The notes: generated from the letters alone by a model not told the origin. A DNA stretch of 54,990 bases from Flavobacteriaceae bacterium (GCA_029252105.1 JAQXCA010000015.1:1-54990), one strand, 5' to 3'; counted from the first letter of the stretch, positions 10,234 to 21,195 are shown. Numbers and translations: made by a program.

Positions 10234-11178
10234 GAAAAAATCTAGTGCTCGCGTTTCATTATAATAATACCCATCACAATTGATAAATCCAACGTGTCCG
10301 CCGCGTTCAGGCGTTTCTAAAAATACATTTGGATTTTTTTCAGCAGCTTCAAATGGATAACATTCGTTAGATAAAAAGGAATCGTTTAACGCATTCAAAA
10401 TTAAAACGGGTGTTTTAATTGCTTCCAAAAACTGAAGACTACTGCATTTTTCATAATAATCTTGTGCATTTTCAAAACCATGAGCGCGAGATGAATAGAC
10501 TTCGTCAAAATCATTCAATGTTTTGATCGTTTTTATTTTAGCTTTGGAAATGGCATCAGGAAATTGTTTTTGTTTTAATTTTAAACGTTTGACTAATCCC
10601 CATTTAAAACTAATATGATAAGGTAAATTTTTAAACGTATGTAATGCTTTTGCTGAACCTGACAAGTCACACGGTACAGAAACTGCCATTGCGGCTTTAA
10701 CTTGCGTTGGAACCTTAGATCCATCCCCTAAATATTTTAAAAGAATATTTGCGCCTAGGCTAATCCCTTTTAAGAAAATTGAATCGTATTTATTTAAAGA
10801 GACTACATATTTAATAATATCCTCAACATCATCAGTTTTTCCAGAGTGATAACTTGTATAGTAGCGGTTTAATTCGCCACTACAACAGCGAAAATTAACA
10901 CAAATTGCATCGATATTATTGGCATTGAAATGTAAGGCAGGACCCGTAATGTAGGGCCGTTGACCATGTCCTTCCAAACCATGAAATAAAATAATAACGG
11001 ATTTTGTAGGCTTTGGACTGTAACTCCAATCCAAATCAATAAAATCATCATCTCTAAGGGTGATTCGTTCTCTTGTTTGATTGATTTTTAAACGACGAAT
11101 TAAGCCTGAATAAACTGTAGATATAAACCCGCTACGAAATCTGAAATGTGCTTTAAAAGTGCTTTTAACTATGGGCAT
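10219..11178 (-). CDS. Alpha/beta hydrolase, YheT-like
   Basis: LFHGLEGHGQRPYITG, NFRCCSGELNR and KGISLGANILLKYLG motifs. Confidence 0.88.
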   Translation of the reverse strand: MPIVKSTFKAHFRFRSGFISTVYSGLIRRLKINQTRERITLRDDDFIDLDWSYSPKPTKSVIILFHGLEGHGQRPYITGPALHFNANNIDAICVNFRCCSGELNRYYTSYHSGKTDDVEDIIKYVVSLNKYDSIFLKGISLGANILLKYLGDGSKVPTQVKAAMAVSVPCDLSGSAKALHTFKNLPYHISFKWGLVKRLKLKQKQFPDAISKAKIKTIKTLNDFDEVYSSRAHGFENAQDYYEKCSSLQFLEAIKTPVLILNALNDSFLSNECYPFEAAEKNPNVFLETPERGGHVGFINCDGYYYNETRALDFFLERE

Positions 11179-12502
11179 TATGTTTTATTACAAGTTTTAA
11201 AATTTTAGAACTATTTTGGTTTGCTAGAAAGCGTTGGTCTGCACGCCTGTTTACGATCCAAGCGATTGCATCTCCGCTATACATAACGAGTGTGTTTTCT
11301 TTTTCTATTAATGAGAGTTTTTCATCTTTAAAATACTTACTCAACTTCTTTTTACCTTTCATTCCAGAAGGGTGAAAATAATCGCCTTCACTCCAGTTTG
11401 AAAGTTTCAATGGAAAGCTAAGAGATTCGAAATCTAAATATAATATATCTTCTGAAATGGATCCTATAGAGGACGTGATTTCTAATGATAAATTAAACGG
11501 TTGACCAGGAATAGAAACAACGGTTTGAGATTCTCCAATTAATATGTTTACAGCTGTAGCAGTTGAATTTGATAATTTACTTAATATTAATTGCGATCTA
11601 TTTTTCAACAATCGATGCGTTGAAGAAGTAATTTGCTTTCCAGACTGTGCTTCTAAAAGCGTTACGATTTGTGTCCAATCCGTAAAATTATACGATTTCA
11701 ATAACTGATATAAATACGCTTTAGGATTATTTAAAGCTTGAATTTTGTTGGCATTATACACGATTTTATCTTCATCGATTGATTCAATAACCCTGTCCTC
11801 TACTTCCAACATATAATCTTCCAAAACGAGCTGTGTCTCTTTTAAATGACTTTGAGTTGTTTGGAAATTTTCAATAAAAGAAGGGTTCAATGATTTGAGA
11901 AGTGGAATGATGGTATGTCGTATGTTATTGCGAAGGTATTTAATGCTTTTATTTGAACTATCTTCTTGCCATTGGATCTGTTCTTGAAGTGCGTAGTTGT
12001 GAATATCATTTCTAGAAAACCCTAACAAAGGGCGGGCAGTTGCGCCGTTAACTTCTGGAATTCCTGTAAGACCATCTAATCCCGTTCCGCGGGAAAGATT
12101 TATAAGAAGAGTTTCTAAATTATCATCCGCATGGTGGGCGGTTAAAATATATTCAAACCCATGATCGTTTTTTAAAGTTTCAAACCAGTCATATCGCAAT
12201 TGACGTGCTGCCATTTGAACAGATTGTTTATTAGTCTGTGCATGTGTTTCTGTATCAAAATGTGTGACAAAAACTTCTAAATTATTCTCTTTTGCAAAGT
12301 CCTTAATAAATTTCTCATCGCCATCACTTTCAGCACCTCTAAGTTTAAAATTACAATGTGCTAAAGCCATATTTAAACCAGATTTACGGCATAAATCTGT
12401 TAATACCATACTGTCTAGTCCACCAGAAACAGCAAGTAATAGCGGTGTGTTTCTTAAAAAAAAGAACTGTGTTTGTAAAAGATTTTGAAAGGCTTTAAGC
12501 AT
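11165..12502 (-). CDS. tilS: tRNA(Ile)-lysidine synthase
   Basis: SGGLDSMVL PP-loop, AHCNFKLRGAESD, C-terminal TilS domain. Confidence 0.94.
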   Translation of the reverse strand: MLKAFQNLLQTQFFFLRNTPLLLAVSGGLDSMVLTDLCRKSGLNMALAHCNFKLRGAESDGDEKFIKDFAKENNLEVFVTHFDTETHAQTNKQSVQMAARQLRYDWFETLKNDHGFEYILTAHHADDNLETLLINLSRGTGLDGLTGIPEVNGATARPLLGFSRNDIHNYALQEQIQWQEDSSNKSIKYLRNNIRHTIIPLLKSLNPSFIENFQTTQSHLKETQLVLEDYMLEVEDRVIESIDEDKIVYNANKIQALNNPKAYLYQLLKSYNFTDWTQIVTLLEAQSGKQITSSTHRLLKNRSQLILSKLSNSTATAVNILIGESQTVVSIPGQPFNLSLEITSSIGSISEDILYLDFESLSFPLKLSNWSEGDYFHPSGMKGKKKLSKYFKDEKLSLIEKENTLVMYSGDAIAWIVNRRADQRFLANQNSSKILKLVIKHNAHS

Positions 12503-12518
12503 GGGTCAAAACTACAAA

Positions 12519-13808
12519 TTAATTTTCCAAAACACTACGCATTGCCTTGGCTTTAACAAGACACTCATCATACTCCTTTTCTGGAATACTTTTCGAAGTG
12601 ATGGCGCTTCCAACTGAAAATGAAATATAAGACTTAGATGCATTGTATAATATACTTCTAATAACGACGTTGAAATCAAAATCTCCTTCGGGTGTGAAAT
12701 ACCCAACAGCTCCAGAATAAAGACCTCTTTTTGTTTCTTCAAGAGATTCTATAATGTTCATTGCGGATATTTTTGGCGCTCCGGTCATGCTTCCCATTGG
12801 AAAGGTTGCTGAAATAATATCAACTGGTGACACAGCTGGTAAAGCAGTTGCCTGAACCGTTGAAATCATGTGATGCACTTGTTTGAAGCTATGAACTTGA
12901 CACAATTCTGTTACTTTAACTGTTCCTTTTTGGGCAATTTTAGACAGGTCATTACGTACGAGATCTACAATCATTATATTCTCACTTCGTTCCTTTTGAT
13001 CACTTTCTAAAGCGGTTATTAAGGCTGCGTCTTCACCTAGGTGCTGCGAACGTTTGCTGGTGCCTTTAATAGGTTGTGAAGTGATTTCTAATCTTAATTT
13101 CTTTAAATACCGTTCTGGAGAAGAGGATAACAAATAGTGATCTCCTTTTTTAAAAAAGGTGGCAAAAGGAGTCTGTGCAATGGCATTTAATTTTAAATAG
13201 GTTTCAAGAGGATTTAAATTTGCGTTTGCATAGAACTCTTGGCAAAAGTTAGCTTCATAAATATCCCCTCTATGAATGTGAGACAACATCTTATTAACCT
13301 TATTAAGGTATGCTTTTTTTGAAATTCGAGGTTCAATTGTAATCCTGTTTTTAGAAGATGAATTATTTTGGACTGACATACTTTCAATAGTCCGTAAATC
13401 GTCATCAATTTCATCAGCAACGAAATTTAAGTATTTAATAGTTATTTTATTATCTTTAAAAAAAAACAACTTTTTAGGCTGAAAAAAACAAAGGTCTGGA
13501 AAATGAAGTCCATCAAAATTTTGAGACTTTAGCGGTTCAATATCATTTTTCAAATCATAAGAAAGGTATCCAAAAATCCAATCCTCAGTAATCGATTGAT
13601 ACTCATTTAGTTTTTTAAAACCTTCAAAAGCATCCGTTTCAATACTCGTAAATGCATCTACTGCTAAAATTGAATCGTAGGAGCTGTGAGGTTGTGAATA
13701 GTTGTTAGAATCAAGCCAAACAATGTCTTCAAATTGTTGAGCCCAATCTAATAACTGAGTTTTAAACTCATCTATGGTACGGCGTGTAATTTCTTTATGT
13801 TGTCGCAA
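12519..13808 (-). CDS. pabB: Anthranilate/aminodeoxychorismate synthase component I
   Basis: Chorismate-binding motifs PIKGTSKR, DLVRNDLSKI, GSMTGAPKI. Confidence 0.88.
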   Translation of the reverse strand: MRQHKEITRRTIDEFKTQLLDWAQQFEDIVWLDSNNYSQPHSSYDSILAVDAFTSIETDAFEGFKKLNEYQSITEDWIFGYLSYDLKNDIEPLKSQNFDGLHFPDLCFFQPKKLFFFKDNKITIKYLNFVADEIDDDLRTIESMSVQNNSSSKNRITIEPRISKKAYLNKVNKMLSHIHRGDIYEANFCQEFYANANLNPLETYLKLNAIAQTPFATFFKKGDHYLLSSSPERYLKKLRLEITSQPIKGTSKRSQHLGEDAALITALESDQKERSENIMIVDLVRNDLSKIAQKGTVKVTELCQVHSFKQVHHMISTVQATALPAVSPVDIISATFPMGSMTGAPKISAMNIIESLEETKRGLYSGAVGYFTPEGDFDFNVVIRSILYNASKSYISFSVGSAITSKSIPEKEYDECLVKAKAMRSVLEN

Positions 13809-13901
13809 AGACTAATTATTTTCAATACAAAGTTAATCAGTTCTAAATAATAAATCGTCACTTTATAAGAATACCTTACCTTTGACGCAAAATTATTTCC
13901 A

Positions 13902-15254
13902 ATGCTATCTTTTGAAGACTTTAAACTGACCACACCTTTGAGCAATGCGCTTAAAGATTTAGGATTTATAGAACCTACACCTATTCAGGAAACCTCATTT
14001 AATGTCATTAGCTCAGGAAAGGATGTTGTTGGAATTGCTCAAACTGGAACTGGTAAAACGTTAGCTTACTCCCTACCCCTTCTTAGAAACCTAATATATT
14101 CCACACAAGAAAACCCTCGAGTTCTAATTTTAGTCCCTACAAGAGAGCTTGTTGTTCAGGTCGTAGATTCCTTAAATGATTTAAACGTTTATACAAACAA
14201 TCGTATTTTAGGTGTTTATGGTGGCACTAATATTAATACTCAAAAACAACAAATAGCAGACGGAATTGACATTCTAGTGGCAACTCCTGGACGTTTATAT
14301 GATTTAGCTTTAAGTCGTGTTCTTCAACTGAAAAGCATTCAAAAACTGGTCATTGATGAAGTGGATGTGATGCTCGATTTGGGATTTAGACACCAATTGA
14401 TCAATATTTTTGATTTGCTTCCGGAACGTCGTCAAAATATTATGTTTTCTGCAACAATGACTGCAGATGTCGATGCTTTGATTACCGATTTTTTCACTAA
14501 TCCTGAACGTATTTCAGTTGCATTATCTGGAACTCCTCTCGATAATATCATGCAATTTCGCTATGATGTCCCTAACTATTATACAAAAGTAAATTTAATT
14601 CGGTTTCTGATGGAGAACCGTGAAGCCTATTATCGCGTGCTCATTTTTGTGTCTAATAAACGTATGGCAGATCGGCTTTTTGAATCACTAGAAGAAGTGT
14701 TTCATGACGACTGTTGTGTTATTCATTCCAATAAAACTCAAAACTATAGACTACGAAGTATTGAGCAGTTTAGAGAAGGGTTTAATAGGATTTTAGTAGC
14801 TACGGATGTTATGGCACGTGGACTTGATATTGATGATGTATCACATGTAATCAATTTCGATACACCTGAATATCCAGAAAACTATATGCATAGAATTGGA
14901 CGAACAGGACGTGCAAAACGTAAAGGGACAAGTATACTTCTTTCAAAAGATAACGAAGCTGATGCTAAAGATGCAATTGAAACTCTTATGAAAATGAAGA
15001 TTGAAACTTTAGAACTTCCTGACGTTGTTGAAATTTCAACAGAACTTATCGAAGAAGAACGCCCACAATTAAAAGAACCGTATAATCCTCACAAACAAAG
15101 AGATGAAGATGCGCCAGGTCCTGCATTTCACGAGAAAAAAGATAAAAATAAAAAAGAAAATTTAGGAGGCTCTTATAAATTTATTATTGCTAAGAAGTAT
15201 AAAAAACCCAAAACAAGAGGCGATAAAAATTATAATAAACGCAATAAGAAATAA
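13902..15254 (+). CDS. DEAD/DEAH box RNA helicase
   Basis: AQTGTGKT, PTRELVVQ, DEVD, SAT and HRIGRTGRAKRKG motifs; basic C-terminal tail. Confidence 0.94.
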   Translation: MLSFEDFKLTTPLSNALKDLGFIEPTPIQETSFNVISSGKDVVGIAQTGTGKTLAYSLPLLRNLIYSTQENPRVLILVPTRELVVQVVDSLNDLNVYTNNRILGVYGGTNINTQKQQIADGIDILVATPGRLYDLALSRVLQLKSIQKLVIDEVDVMLDLGFRHQLINIFDLLPERRQNIMFSATMTADVDALITDFFTNPERISVALSGTPLDNIMQFRYDVPNYYTKVNLIRFLMENREAYYRVLIFVSNKRMADRLFESLEEVFHDDCCVIHSNKTQNYRLRSIEQFREGFNRILVATDVMARGLDIDDVSHVINFDTPEYPENYMHRIGRTGRAKRKGTSILLSKDNEADAKDAIETLMKMKIETLELPDVVEISTELIEEERPQLKEPYNPHKQRDEDAPGPAFHEKKDKNKKENLGGSYKFIIAKKYKKPKTRGDKNYNKRNKK

Positions 15255-15257
15255 GGA

Positions 15258-15893
15258 TTATGTCCTTACATCGCAGTAAACACTATTATACATTCCTAAT
15301 AGTTTTTCTTTAGCACGTTTTATTCTCATTTTGATTGCACTTTCCCCTACATTGTGAAGCTTCATGAGGTCTTTAATACTTTTAAACTCTTGATACTTTG
15401 AAATTAATATTTCTTTGTCATCTCTAGAAATTAACCCCATTACTACATTTAATCGTTCTAGCTGAAGTGTTTGGTTGCTATCGTCCTCATAACCTTGTTT
15501 TGAAGTATCCTCACAAATTTGATCAATATTTAATGCATTCTTTTCGTACTTTTTAAACTTATTTCGATGGTAATAATTCACACAATGATTATATGTAAAT
15601 GCATACAGCCATGTTGAAAATTTTGATGCGCCTTTGAAGGTTTGAATTTTGTCTATTAATTTCAAAAAAATGTCTTGACAAATATCTTCAGCTTCATGGT
15701 TGTTTTTTGAAAAACTTAAGCATTTATTATACACCATAAAAACATAACGTTCATACAGTACCTTAAAGAAAATAGGGTCATGTGATGTAACAATTAGATC
15801 CACTAACGCATCATCTGTTAGCTTGTAAGGTAAATAAGAATCATTCAAAGTTAATACTAGTATTTTCATTGGAGAACTAAAAAAAGACTCCAT
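15258..15893 (-). CDS. ECF-type RNA polymerase sigma factor
   Basis: Sigma-70 region 2 (AEDICQDIFLKLIDKIQTFKGASKFSTWLYAFTYN) and region 4 HTH. Confidence 0.9.
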   Translation of the reverse strand: MESFFSSPMKILVLTLNDSYLPYKLTDDALVDLIVTSHDPIFFKVLYERYVFMVYNKCLSFSKNNHEAEDICQDIFLKLIDKIQTFKGASKFSTWLYAFTYNHCVNYYHRNKFKKYEKNALNIDQICEDTSKQGYEDDSNQTLQLERLNVVMGLISRDDKEILISKYQEFKSIKDLMKLHNVGESAIKMRIKRAKEKLLGMYNSVYCDVRT

Positions 15894-16028
15894 TTGTGTT
15901 ATTAAAAGTTTTGTTTAACTTTTTTTATAAAAAGTTAGTCAAAACACTATATATCAGCGAGTTAAATATATAAAAATTAATAACTAATAGCAAATGAAAA
16001 TAAATATTTTTAAATTGAATACAAAAAA

Positions 16029-16049
16029 AACCCTCCAATTCGGAGGGTT
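16029..16049 (-). terminator. Rho-independent terminator of lpdA
   Basis: AACCCTCC-AATTC-GGAGGGTT hairpin; on minus strand followed by a T run. Confidence 0.85.
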
Positions 16050-16072
16050 ACATAACTTACTTTTAAAAGAGA

Positions 16073-17473
16073 TTAAACATGCAATGCACGGTTTTCAGTT
16101 GCAGCTAGAGCAGCTTCTTTGATGGCTTCAGCAAACGTTGGGTGTGCATGTGACATTCTAGAAATATCTTCAGCAGAAGCTCTAAATTCCATGGCTACAA
16201 CGGCTTCGGCAATTAAATCTGCACAACGTGCACCAATCATATGAACTCCCAAAACTTCATCAGTAGTTTCGTCTGCTAAAATTTTCACAAATCCATCCAA
16301 ATCCATACTGGCACGGCTACGTCCCAAAGCACGCATAGGAAATTGACCTGATTTATAAGCGACCCCTAGCTCTTTTAGTTGTTCTTCTGTTTTTCCAACA
16401 GAAGCAACTTCTGGCCATGTGTACACAACACCAGGGATTAAATTATAATCGATATGTGGTTTTTGACCAGCAATTGATTCCGCTACAAACACGCCTTCTT
16501 CTTCAGCTTTATGTGCCAACATCGCCCCTTTGACAACATCGCCAATGGCATAGATATTAGACGCCGACGTTTGTAAATGTCCATTGACTTCTACTTGTCC
16601 GCGATCGGTAAGCTTAACCCCTGCTGATTCAGCATTTAAACCTGCTGTATAAGGACTTCTTCCTACAGAAACTAAGCAATAATCACCTTTGAATTCAACA
16701 AGTTCCCCTTTTTTGTTTTCTGCAGTCACTGTTATTTCATCGCCACTTCGTTGTACTGAAGTCACTTTATGAGAGACATTAATATTAAATTTCTGTTTTC
16801 TGAATACTTTATTTAATTCTTTAGACAGTCCACCATCCATGGTTGGTATGATGCGGTCCATATATTCGATAACCGTAACGTCTGATCCCAAACGTTTATA
16901 TACTTGCCCAAGTTCTAATCCAATCACACCACCTCCAATAATGATTAAGTGTTTAGGGATTTCTTTTAATTTTAGGGCTTCTGTAGATGTAATGATACGT
17001 TCTTTATCTACCGTTGCAAATGGCAACGTTGTGGGTTTGCTTCCGGTTGCAATGATGCTATATTTCGCTTCAATTTCTTCTGTAGAATCGCCGCTAATAG
17101 TAATGTGTGTCGCATCCTTAAAAGCGCCCACCCCATGGTATACATCAATTTTATTTTTAGTCATTAGAAAATCAATTCCTCCAGTGGTTTGATCAACGAC
17201 TGCTTGTTTACGACCAATCATTTTTTCAAGGTTGACTTTGATTTCACCTGGGATTTCAATACCATGATCTTCAAAATGCTTTACAGCATCTTCGTAATGG
17301 TGCGATGAATCCAATAAAGCTTTACTTGGAATACACCCTACATTCAAACAGGTGCCACCTAAAGTCGAATATTTTTCAATAATCGCAGTTTTCATGCCTA
17401 ATTGTGCACAACGGATAGCAGCGACATAGCCGCCAGGCCCAGATCCTATGATAGCAACATCATATGATTTCAT
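16073..17473 (-). CDS. lpdA: Dihydrolipoyl dehydrogenase
   Basis: GGTCLNVGCIPSKALL redox motif; FAD/NAD Rossmann motifs; HAHPTFAEA C-terminus. Confidence 0.96.
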   Translation of the reverse strand: MKSYDVAIIGSGPGGYVAAIRCAQLGMKTAIIEKYSTLGGTCLNVGCIPSKALLDSSHHYEDAVKHFEDHGIEIPGEIKVNLEKMIGRKQAVVDQTTGGIDFLMTKNKIDVYHGVGAFKDATHITISGDSTEEIEAKYSIIATGSKPTTLPFATVDKERIITSTEALKLKEIPKHLIIIGGGVIGLELGQVYKRLGSDVTVIEYMDRIIPTMDGGLSKELNKVFRKQKFNINVSHKVTSVQRSGDEITVTAENKKGELVEFKGDYCLVSVGRSPYTAGLNAESAGVKLTDRGQVEVNGHLQTSASNIYAIGDVVKGAMLAHKAEEEGVFVAESIAGQKPHIDYNLIPGVVYTWPEVASVGKTEEQLKELGVAYKSGQFPMRALGRSRASMDLDGFVKILADETTDEVLGVHMIGARCADLIAEAVVAMEFRASAEDISRMSHAHPTFAEAIKEAALAATENRALHV

Positions 17474-17498
17474 ATTATTTATTTTTTTTTATTTCACA

Positions 17499-17506
17499 CA
17501 AAAATA
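17499..17506 (-). promoter_or_regulatory. Candidate -7 element TATTTTTG upstream of lpdA
   Basis: Matches Bacteroidetes TAnnTTTG; no well spaced -33 seen. Confidence 0.4.
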
Positions 17507-17540
17507 CAAACATATATTCAATGGAAGAATAAATTGAGGG

Positions 17541-17999
17541 CTAAATATTTACAGCCGTGGTATGTTTCACTTCAGAAATCACAAACATACTATTGTTACT
17601 CCCAATATGAGCAATATTGGTAAGCTTATTCACCATAAACTCTCTAAAAGTCGCCATATCTTTTACGTGAACTTTGAGCAAGTAATCATAATCTCCACTC
17701 AAGTGGTAAGCTTCTAAAACTTCATCAATAGTGGCAACTTCTTTTTCAAATTGGTTCACGAGGTCTTGAGAATGTTTGACCAATTTTATATGACAAAATG
17801 CTACAAAATCTTTTCCAACACTTTGTTTATTAAGTAGAGCGACATACTTGTTAATCACCCCTGCTTTTTCTAATTTTTTTATACGCTCATAAACCGCGGT
17901 TACCGACATGTCAAGTTTAGATGCGAGTTCTTTATTCGTTTGTTTTGAATCCTCTTGAAGGAAATTTAATAACTGAGTGTCTATAGTATCTAATTTCAT
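17541..17999 (-). CDS. Lrp/AsnC family transcriptional regulator
   Basis: LDTIDTQLLNFLQEDSKQTNKELASKLDMSVTAVYERIKKLEKAGVI HTH and AsnC ligand-binding domain. Confidence 0.93.
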   Translation of the reverse strand: MKLDTIDTQLLNFLQEDSKQTNKELASKLDMSVTAVYERIKKLEKAGVINKYVALLNKQSVGKDFVAFCHIKLVKHSQDLVNQFEKEVATIDEVLEAYHLSGDYDYLLKVHVKDMATFREFMVNKLTNIAHIGSNNSMFVISEVKHTTAVNI

Positions 18000-18158
18000 T
18001 TTGGATAATTTTCTAGTTAAAAATAGTTTAAATCAAAAATATAAATTTATTATCTATATAAACACAAATACATAGATTTATTTATTACAATCAAACAAAG
18101 TTGTTGTTTATAACTCTAAATATGATGAAATTTGAATATATAATAAAACACAACAATC

Positions 18159-19361
18159 ATGGCTTTTAAACCCGCAAACAACATACAAGATTTACAATAT
18201 TTCGGAGAATTCGGAGGTGTTAACCCCTCTATTTCCGATGCGACCACTTTTACCTTCACTTCTGCAAAAAAAATGTCAGATACTTTTGAAGGCAACACAG
18301 AAGGCTGTCATTTATATGCGCGTCATACTACGCCTTCCAACTTATACCTTGGCGAAGCGCTAGCAGCTATGGAAGGTACCCAAACGGCCAATGTATTTGG
18401 ATCTGGAATGGGTGCTATAACGGCAGTGCTTATGCAACTTTGTGCAGCGGGCGATCATATCGTGTCAAGCCGCACGATCTATGGGGGCACCTATGCGTTT
18501 CTTAAAAACTTTGCCCCTAAACTTAATATTAAAACAAGCTTTGTGGATATAACTCGATTAGACGTTATTGAAGCTGCCATTACCCCACAGACCAAAGTTT
18601 TGTATTGTGAAGCGGTTAGTAACCCACTTCTAGAAGTCGCTGAGATCAAAGAATTGGCAGCACTTGCAAAAAAATACAACTTAAAATTAGTAGTCGATAA
18701 TACGTTTTCGCCCTTATCAATTTCTCCAAACAAATTGGGTGCTGATATTGTGATTCATAGTCTTACTAAATTTATCAATGGATCGAGTGACACTATTGGC
18801 GGAGTAGTTTGTGGCACACAAGAAATGATTGATTGTTTGAAAAGTGTAATTGATGGAGCGGGCATGTTGTTTGGGTCTACAATGGACAGTCGTCCAGCGT
18901 CATCTATACTCAAAAATCTTAGAACGCTTCATATTCGAATGAAACAACACAGTGCAAATGCCTTGTATCTAGCTGAAAAGTTTGAAAATGATGGCATAAC
19001 CGCCGTATATCCTGGGCTTGAATCTCACCCGTCACATGGGCTTTTTAAATCTATGATGAATACAGAATATGGTTTTGGTGGCATGCTGACAATTGATGTT
19101 GGTAGTTTAGAAAACGCTAATGCATTAATGGAACTTATGCAAGAAAAAAACGTAGGCTATTTAGCCGTGAGTTTAGGGTTTTATAAAACCTTGTTTAGTG
19201 CCCCAGGAAGTTCGACATCCTCCGAGATTCCAGAAGATGAACAAAAAGCTATGGGACTAAGCAATGGATTGATACGATTTTCAATTGGACTGGATAATGA
19301 CATCGAACGGACGTATCAAAAGATCAAAGCCTGTATGAAAACTGTGGGCGTTTTGTCTTAA
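18159..19361 (+). CDS. Trans-sulfuration PLP enzyme, methionine gamma-lyase-like
   Basis: SRTIYGGTYAFL, VDNTFSP and HSLTKFINGSSDTIGG motifs; divergent from Lrp gene. Confidence 0.88.
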   Translation: MAFKPANNIQDLQYFGEFGGVNPSISDATTFTFTSAKKMSDTFEGNTEGCHLYARHTTPSNLYLGEALAAMEGTQTANVFGSGMGAITAVLMQLCAAGDHIVSSRTIYGGTYAFLKNFAPKLNIKTSFVDITRLDVIEAAITPQTKVLYCEAVSNPLLEVAEIKELAALAKKYNLKLVVDNTFSPLSISPNKLGADIVIHSLTKFINGSSDTIGGVVCGTQEMIDCLKSVIDGAGMLFGSTMDSRPASSILKNLRTLHIRMKQHSANALYLAEKFENDGITAVYPGLESHPSHGLFKSMMNTEYGFGGMLTIDVGSLENANALMELMQEKNVGYLAVSLGFYKTLFSAPGSSTSSEIPEDEQKAMGLSNGLIRFSIGLDNDIERTYQKIKACMKTVGVLS

Positions 19362-20380
19362 ATTCCTTTGAGGCGCGTCCAAAATGCGTCCCTTGCCCCT
19401 TCATTAATATCGGAGACATAAAATGGGGTGGCTTCCCATCGGTCGTTTGTTTTAGTGATAGTGAATTTAAAAATCGAGGAATTTGGATCATTTTCATCCA
19501 TTAATGGATAGCGTAAATCTTTAAACAAAAATGTATCGGACTTGTCCATTACATTTAAGTTGTAATAGCCATCACTGAACCAAGCAAGCGTTTCTAATTC
19601 TGTTGGCATCCCTTCTATCAACTCATGATTTTTTGGAAGTTTGTGCCATTTATTAACGGTGGCTTCTGTATCTAAAATCGAATAAAACCCCACATAATAG
19701 GCATCCGTGGTTTCGGCAATTCCGTACCACAGAATGTTATTTAAAATGGTGGGTTGTGTTTGAAACCGTAAATAATCAATCTGTTGGTCTGCCAACGCCT
19801 GTTTATACACACCATGAACATGGTATTTATTCACCAATGTTAAGAGCATATACAACGAACTTATCCCCAATCCTAACTGTAAAAACAAACGACGTTTAGT
19901 TGATGTTCGCTTGAAACACATCATGATAATTAAGGCGATTAGAAAAGGAAGGGTGTACATCGGATCGGCAACGGCGATGTTATTAAAGGCGACTCTATAA
20001 TTTGAAAAAGGCGAAAATAATTGTGTCCCGTAAGCTGTAAATGAATCTAGAATAGGATGGGTAAAAATAGAAGCAAAAAATAACCACATCCATTCTTTTT
20101 GAGTGGTCATACCATAACGCTTCCCTCGATTATATATCCAAAATACGAGCATTCCAAATCCAATAGCCGCCAGAATAGCGAACAGAAATGAGTGCATAAA
20201 CCCGCGATGAAACGCCATCGCATCAATTTCATTGTTAAACAACAGTTTGCCAACAAAGACATCCAAATCTGGGATGGTGCCGCCTATCGCGCCAAAAAGC
20301 AAAGCACGGTTGCCAATTTTTTTTCCGAGAACAGCTTCGCCACAAGCGGCGCCTAATACGAGTTGTGTGATTGAATCCAT
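19358..20380 (-). CDS. Metal-dependent hydrolase, YdjM-like membrane protein
   Basis: MDSITQLVLGAACGEAVLG, GTIPDLDVF, HRGFMHS, HPILDSFTAYGTQLF motifs. Confidence 0.88.
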   Translation of the reverse strand: MDSITQLVLGAACGEAVLGKKIGNRALLFGAIGGTIPDLDVFVGKLLFNNEIDAMAFHRGFMHSFLFAILAAIGFGMLVFWIYNRGKRYGMTTQKEWMWLFFASIFTHPILDSFTAYGTQLFSPFSNYRVAFNNIAVADPMYTLPFLIALIIMMCFKRTSTKRRLFLQLGLGISSLYMLLTLVNKYHVHGVYKQALADQQIDYLRFQTQPTILNNILWYGIAETTDAYYVGFYSILDTEATVNKWHKLPKNHELIEGMPTELETLAWFSDGYYNLNVMDKSDTFLFKDLRYPLMDENDPNSSIFKFTITKTNDRWEATPFYVSDINEGARDAFWTRLKGI

Positions 20381-20387
20381 AAAGATG

Positions 20388-20395
20388 CAAAAATA
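20388..20395 (-). promoter_or_regulatory. Candidate -7 element TATTTTTG upstream of YdjM-like gene
   Basis: Matches TAnnTTTG close to start codon. Confidence 0.35.
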
Positions 20396-20654
20396 CGATT
20401 ATTTGAAAGTGTAGTGATTTTTTTTATATATTTATATCGAAGTGAGGTCCCATCGCTTTTCTTCATAACCAATTTTTCTATTTTTTTTAAGTGATTGTAG
20501 TGCTTGGAACGGCTTTACATTAGAATATTTTGTGGTGTCCTTGTTTTGATTATTGAATTAAAACTAAAGATTAGTTGAAACAAAAAAAATAAAAAAGTCG
20601 GAGTTATGCTGAAACAAGACTATAAACTGAAGTAGGCTAATTTAAATATATATT

Positions 20655-21119
20655 ATGAAAAGAAAAATTTCAATTATGGCAATGACTTTGACAATTATGT
20701 TAACTACAAGTTGCGCATCAATTTTGACTGGATCAAAAAGAACCGTTTTATTTGAAACTGAACCCTCTGGAGCTAAGGTATTTGTGAATGGTTTTGAGAA
20801 AGGAAAAACGCCAGTTCAACTCAAAGTAAGAGCTGACGATAGAATAGATTTTAGATTAGATGACTACAAAGAAAGAGTTGTAGTTATGGATAGTAAATTT
20901 AATTTGGTAGCAATATTAAATGGTTTTGGTATTCTTGGATGGGGTATTGATGCACTTACTGGTTCGTTAAAACGAGTTGATACTAAATATATAAAAGTAA
21001 CATTAGAAAAATCCGATAAAACCGCATTCATTAATTATATGGAAAACGGGAAGATTTCTAAGGTCAATATTGATGAAGAAAATAAAATAATTGAAACAAT
21101 TATAGTTTTAAATGAATAA
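20655..21119 (+). CDS. PEGA domain-containing lipoprotein
   Basis: Lipobox TTSCAS; FETEPSGAKVFVNGFEKGKTPVQLKV PEGA motif. Confidence 0.8.
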   Translation: MKRKISIMAMTLTIMLTTSCASILTGSKRTVLFETEPSGAKVFVNGFEKGKTPVQLKVRADDRIDFRLDDYKERVVVMDSKFNLVAILNGFGILGWGIDALTGSLKRVDTKYIKVTLEKSDKTAFINYMENGKISKVNIDEENKIIETIIVLNE

Positions 21120-21153
21120 AATATCTTTCAATAAATAAATAAATTATCAATCT

Positions 21154-21195
21154 AAACCTACTTTCTGAGATATTCAGGATTTCATGAGTAGGTTT
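21154..21195. repeat. Inverted repeat/hairpin AAACCTACT...AGTAGGTTT
   Basis: Perfect 9-bp arms downstream of PEGA lipoprotein gene; not followed by a T tract. Confidence 0.5.
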
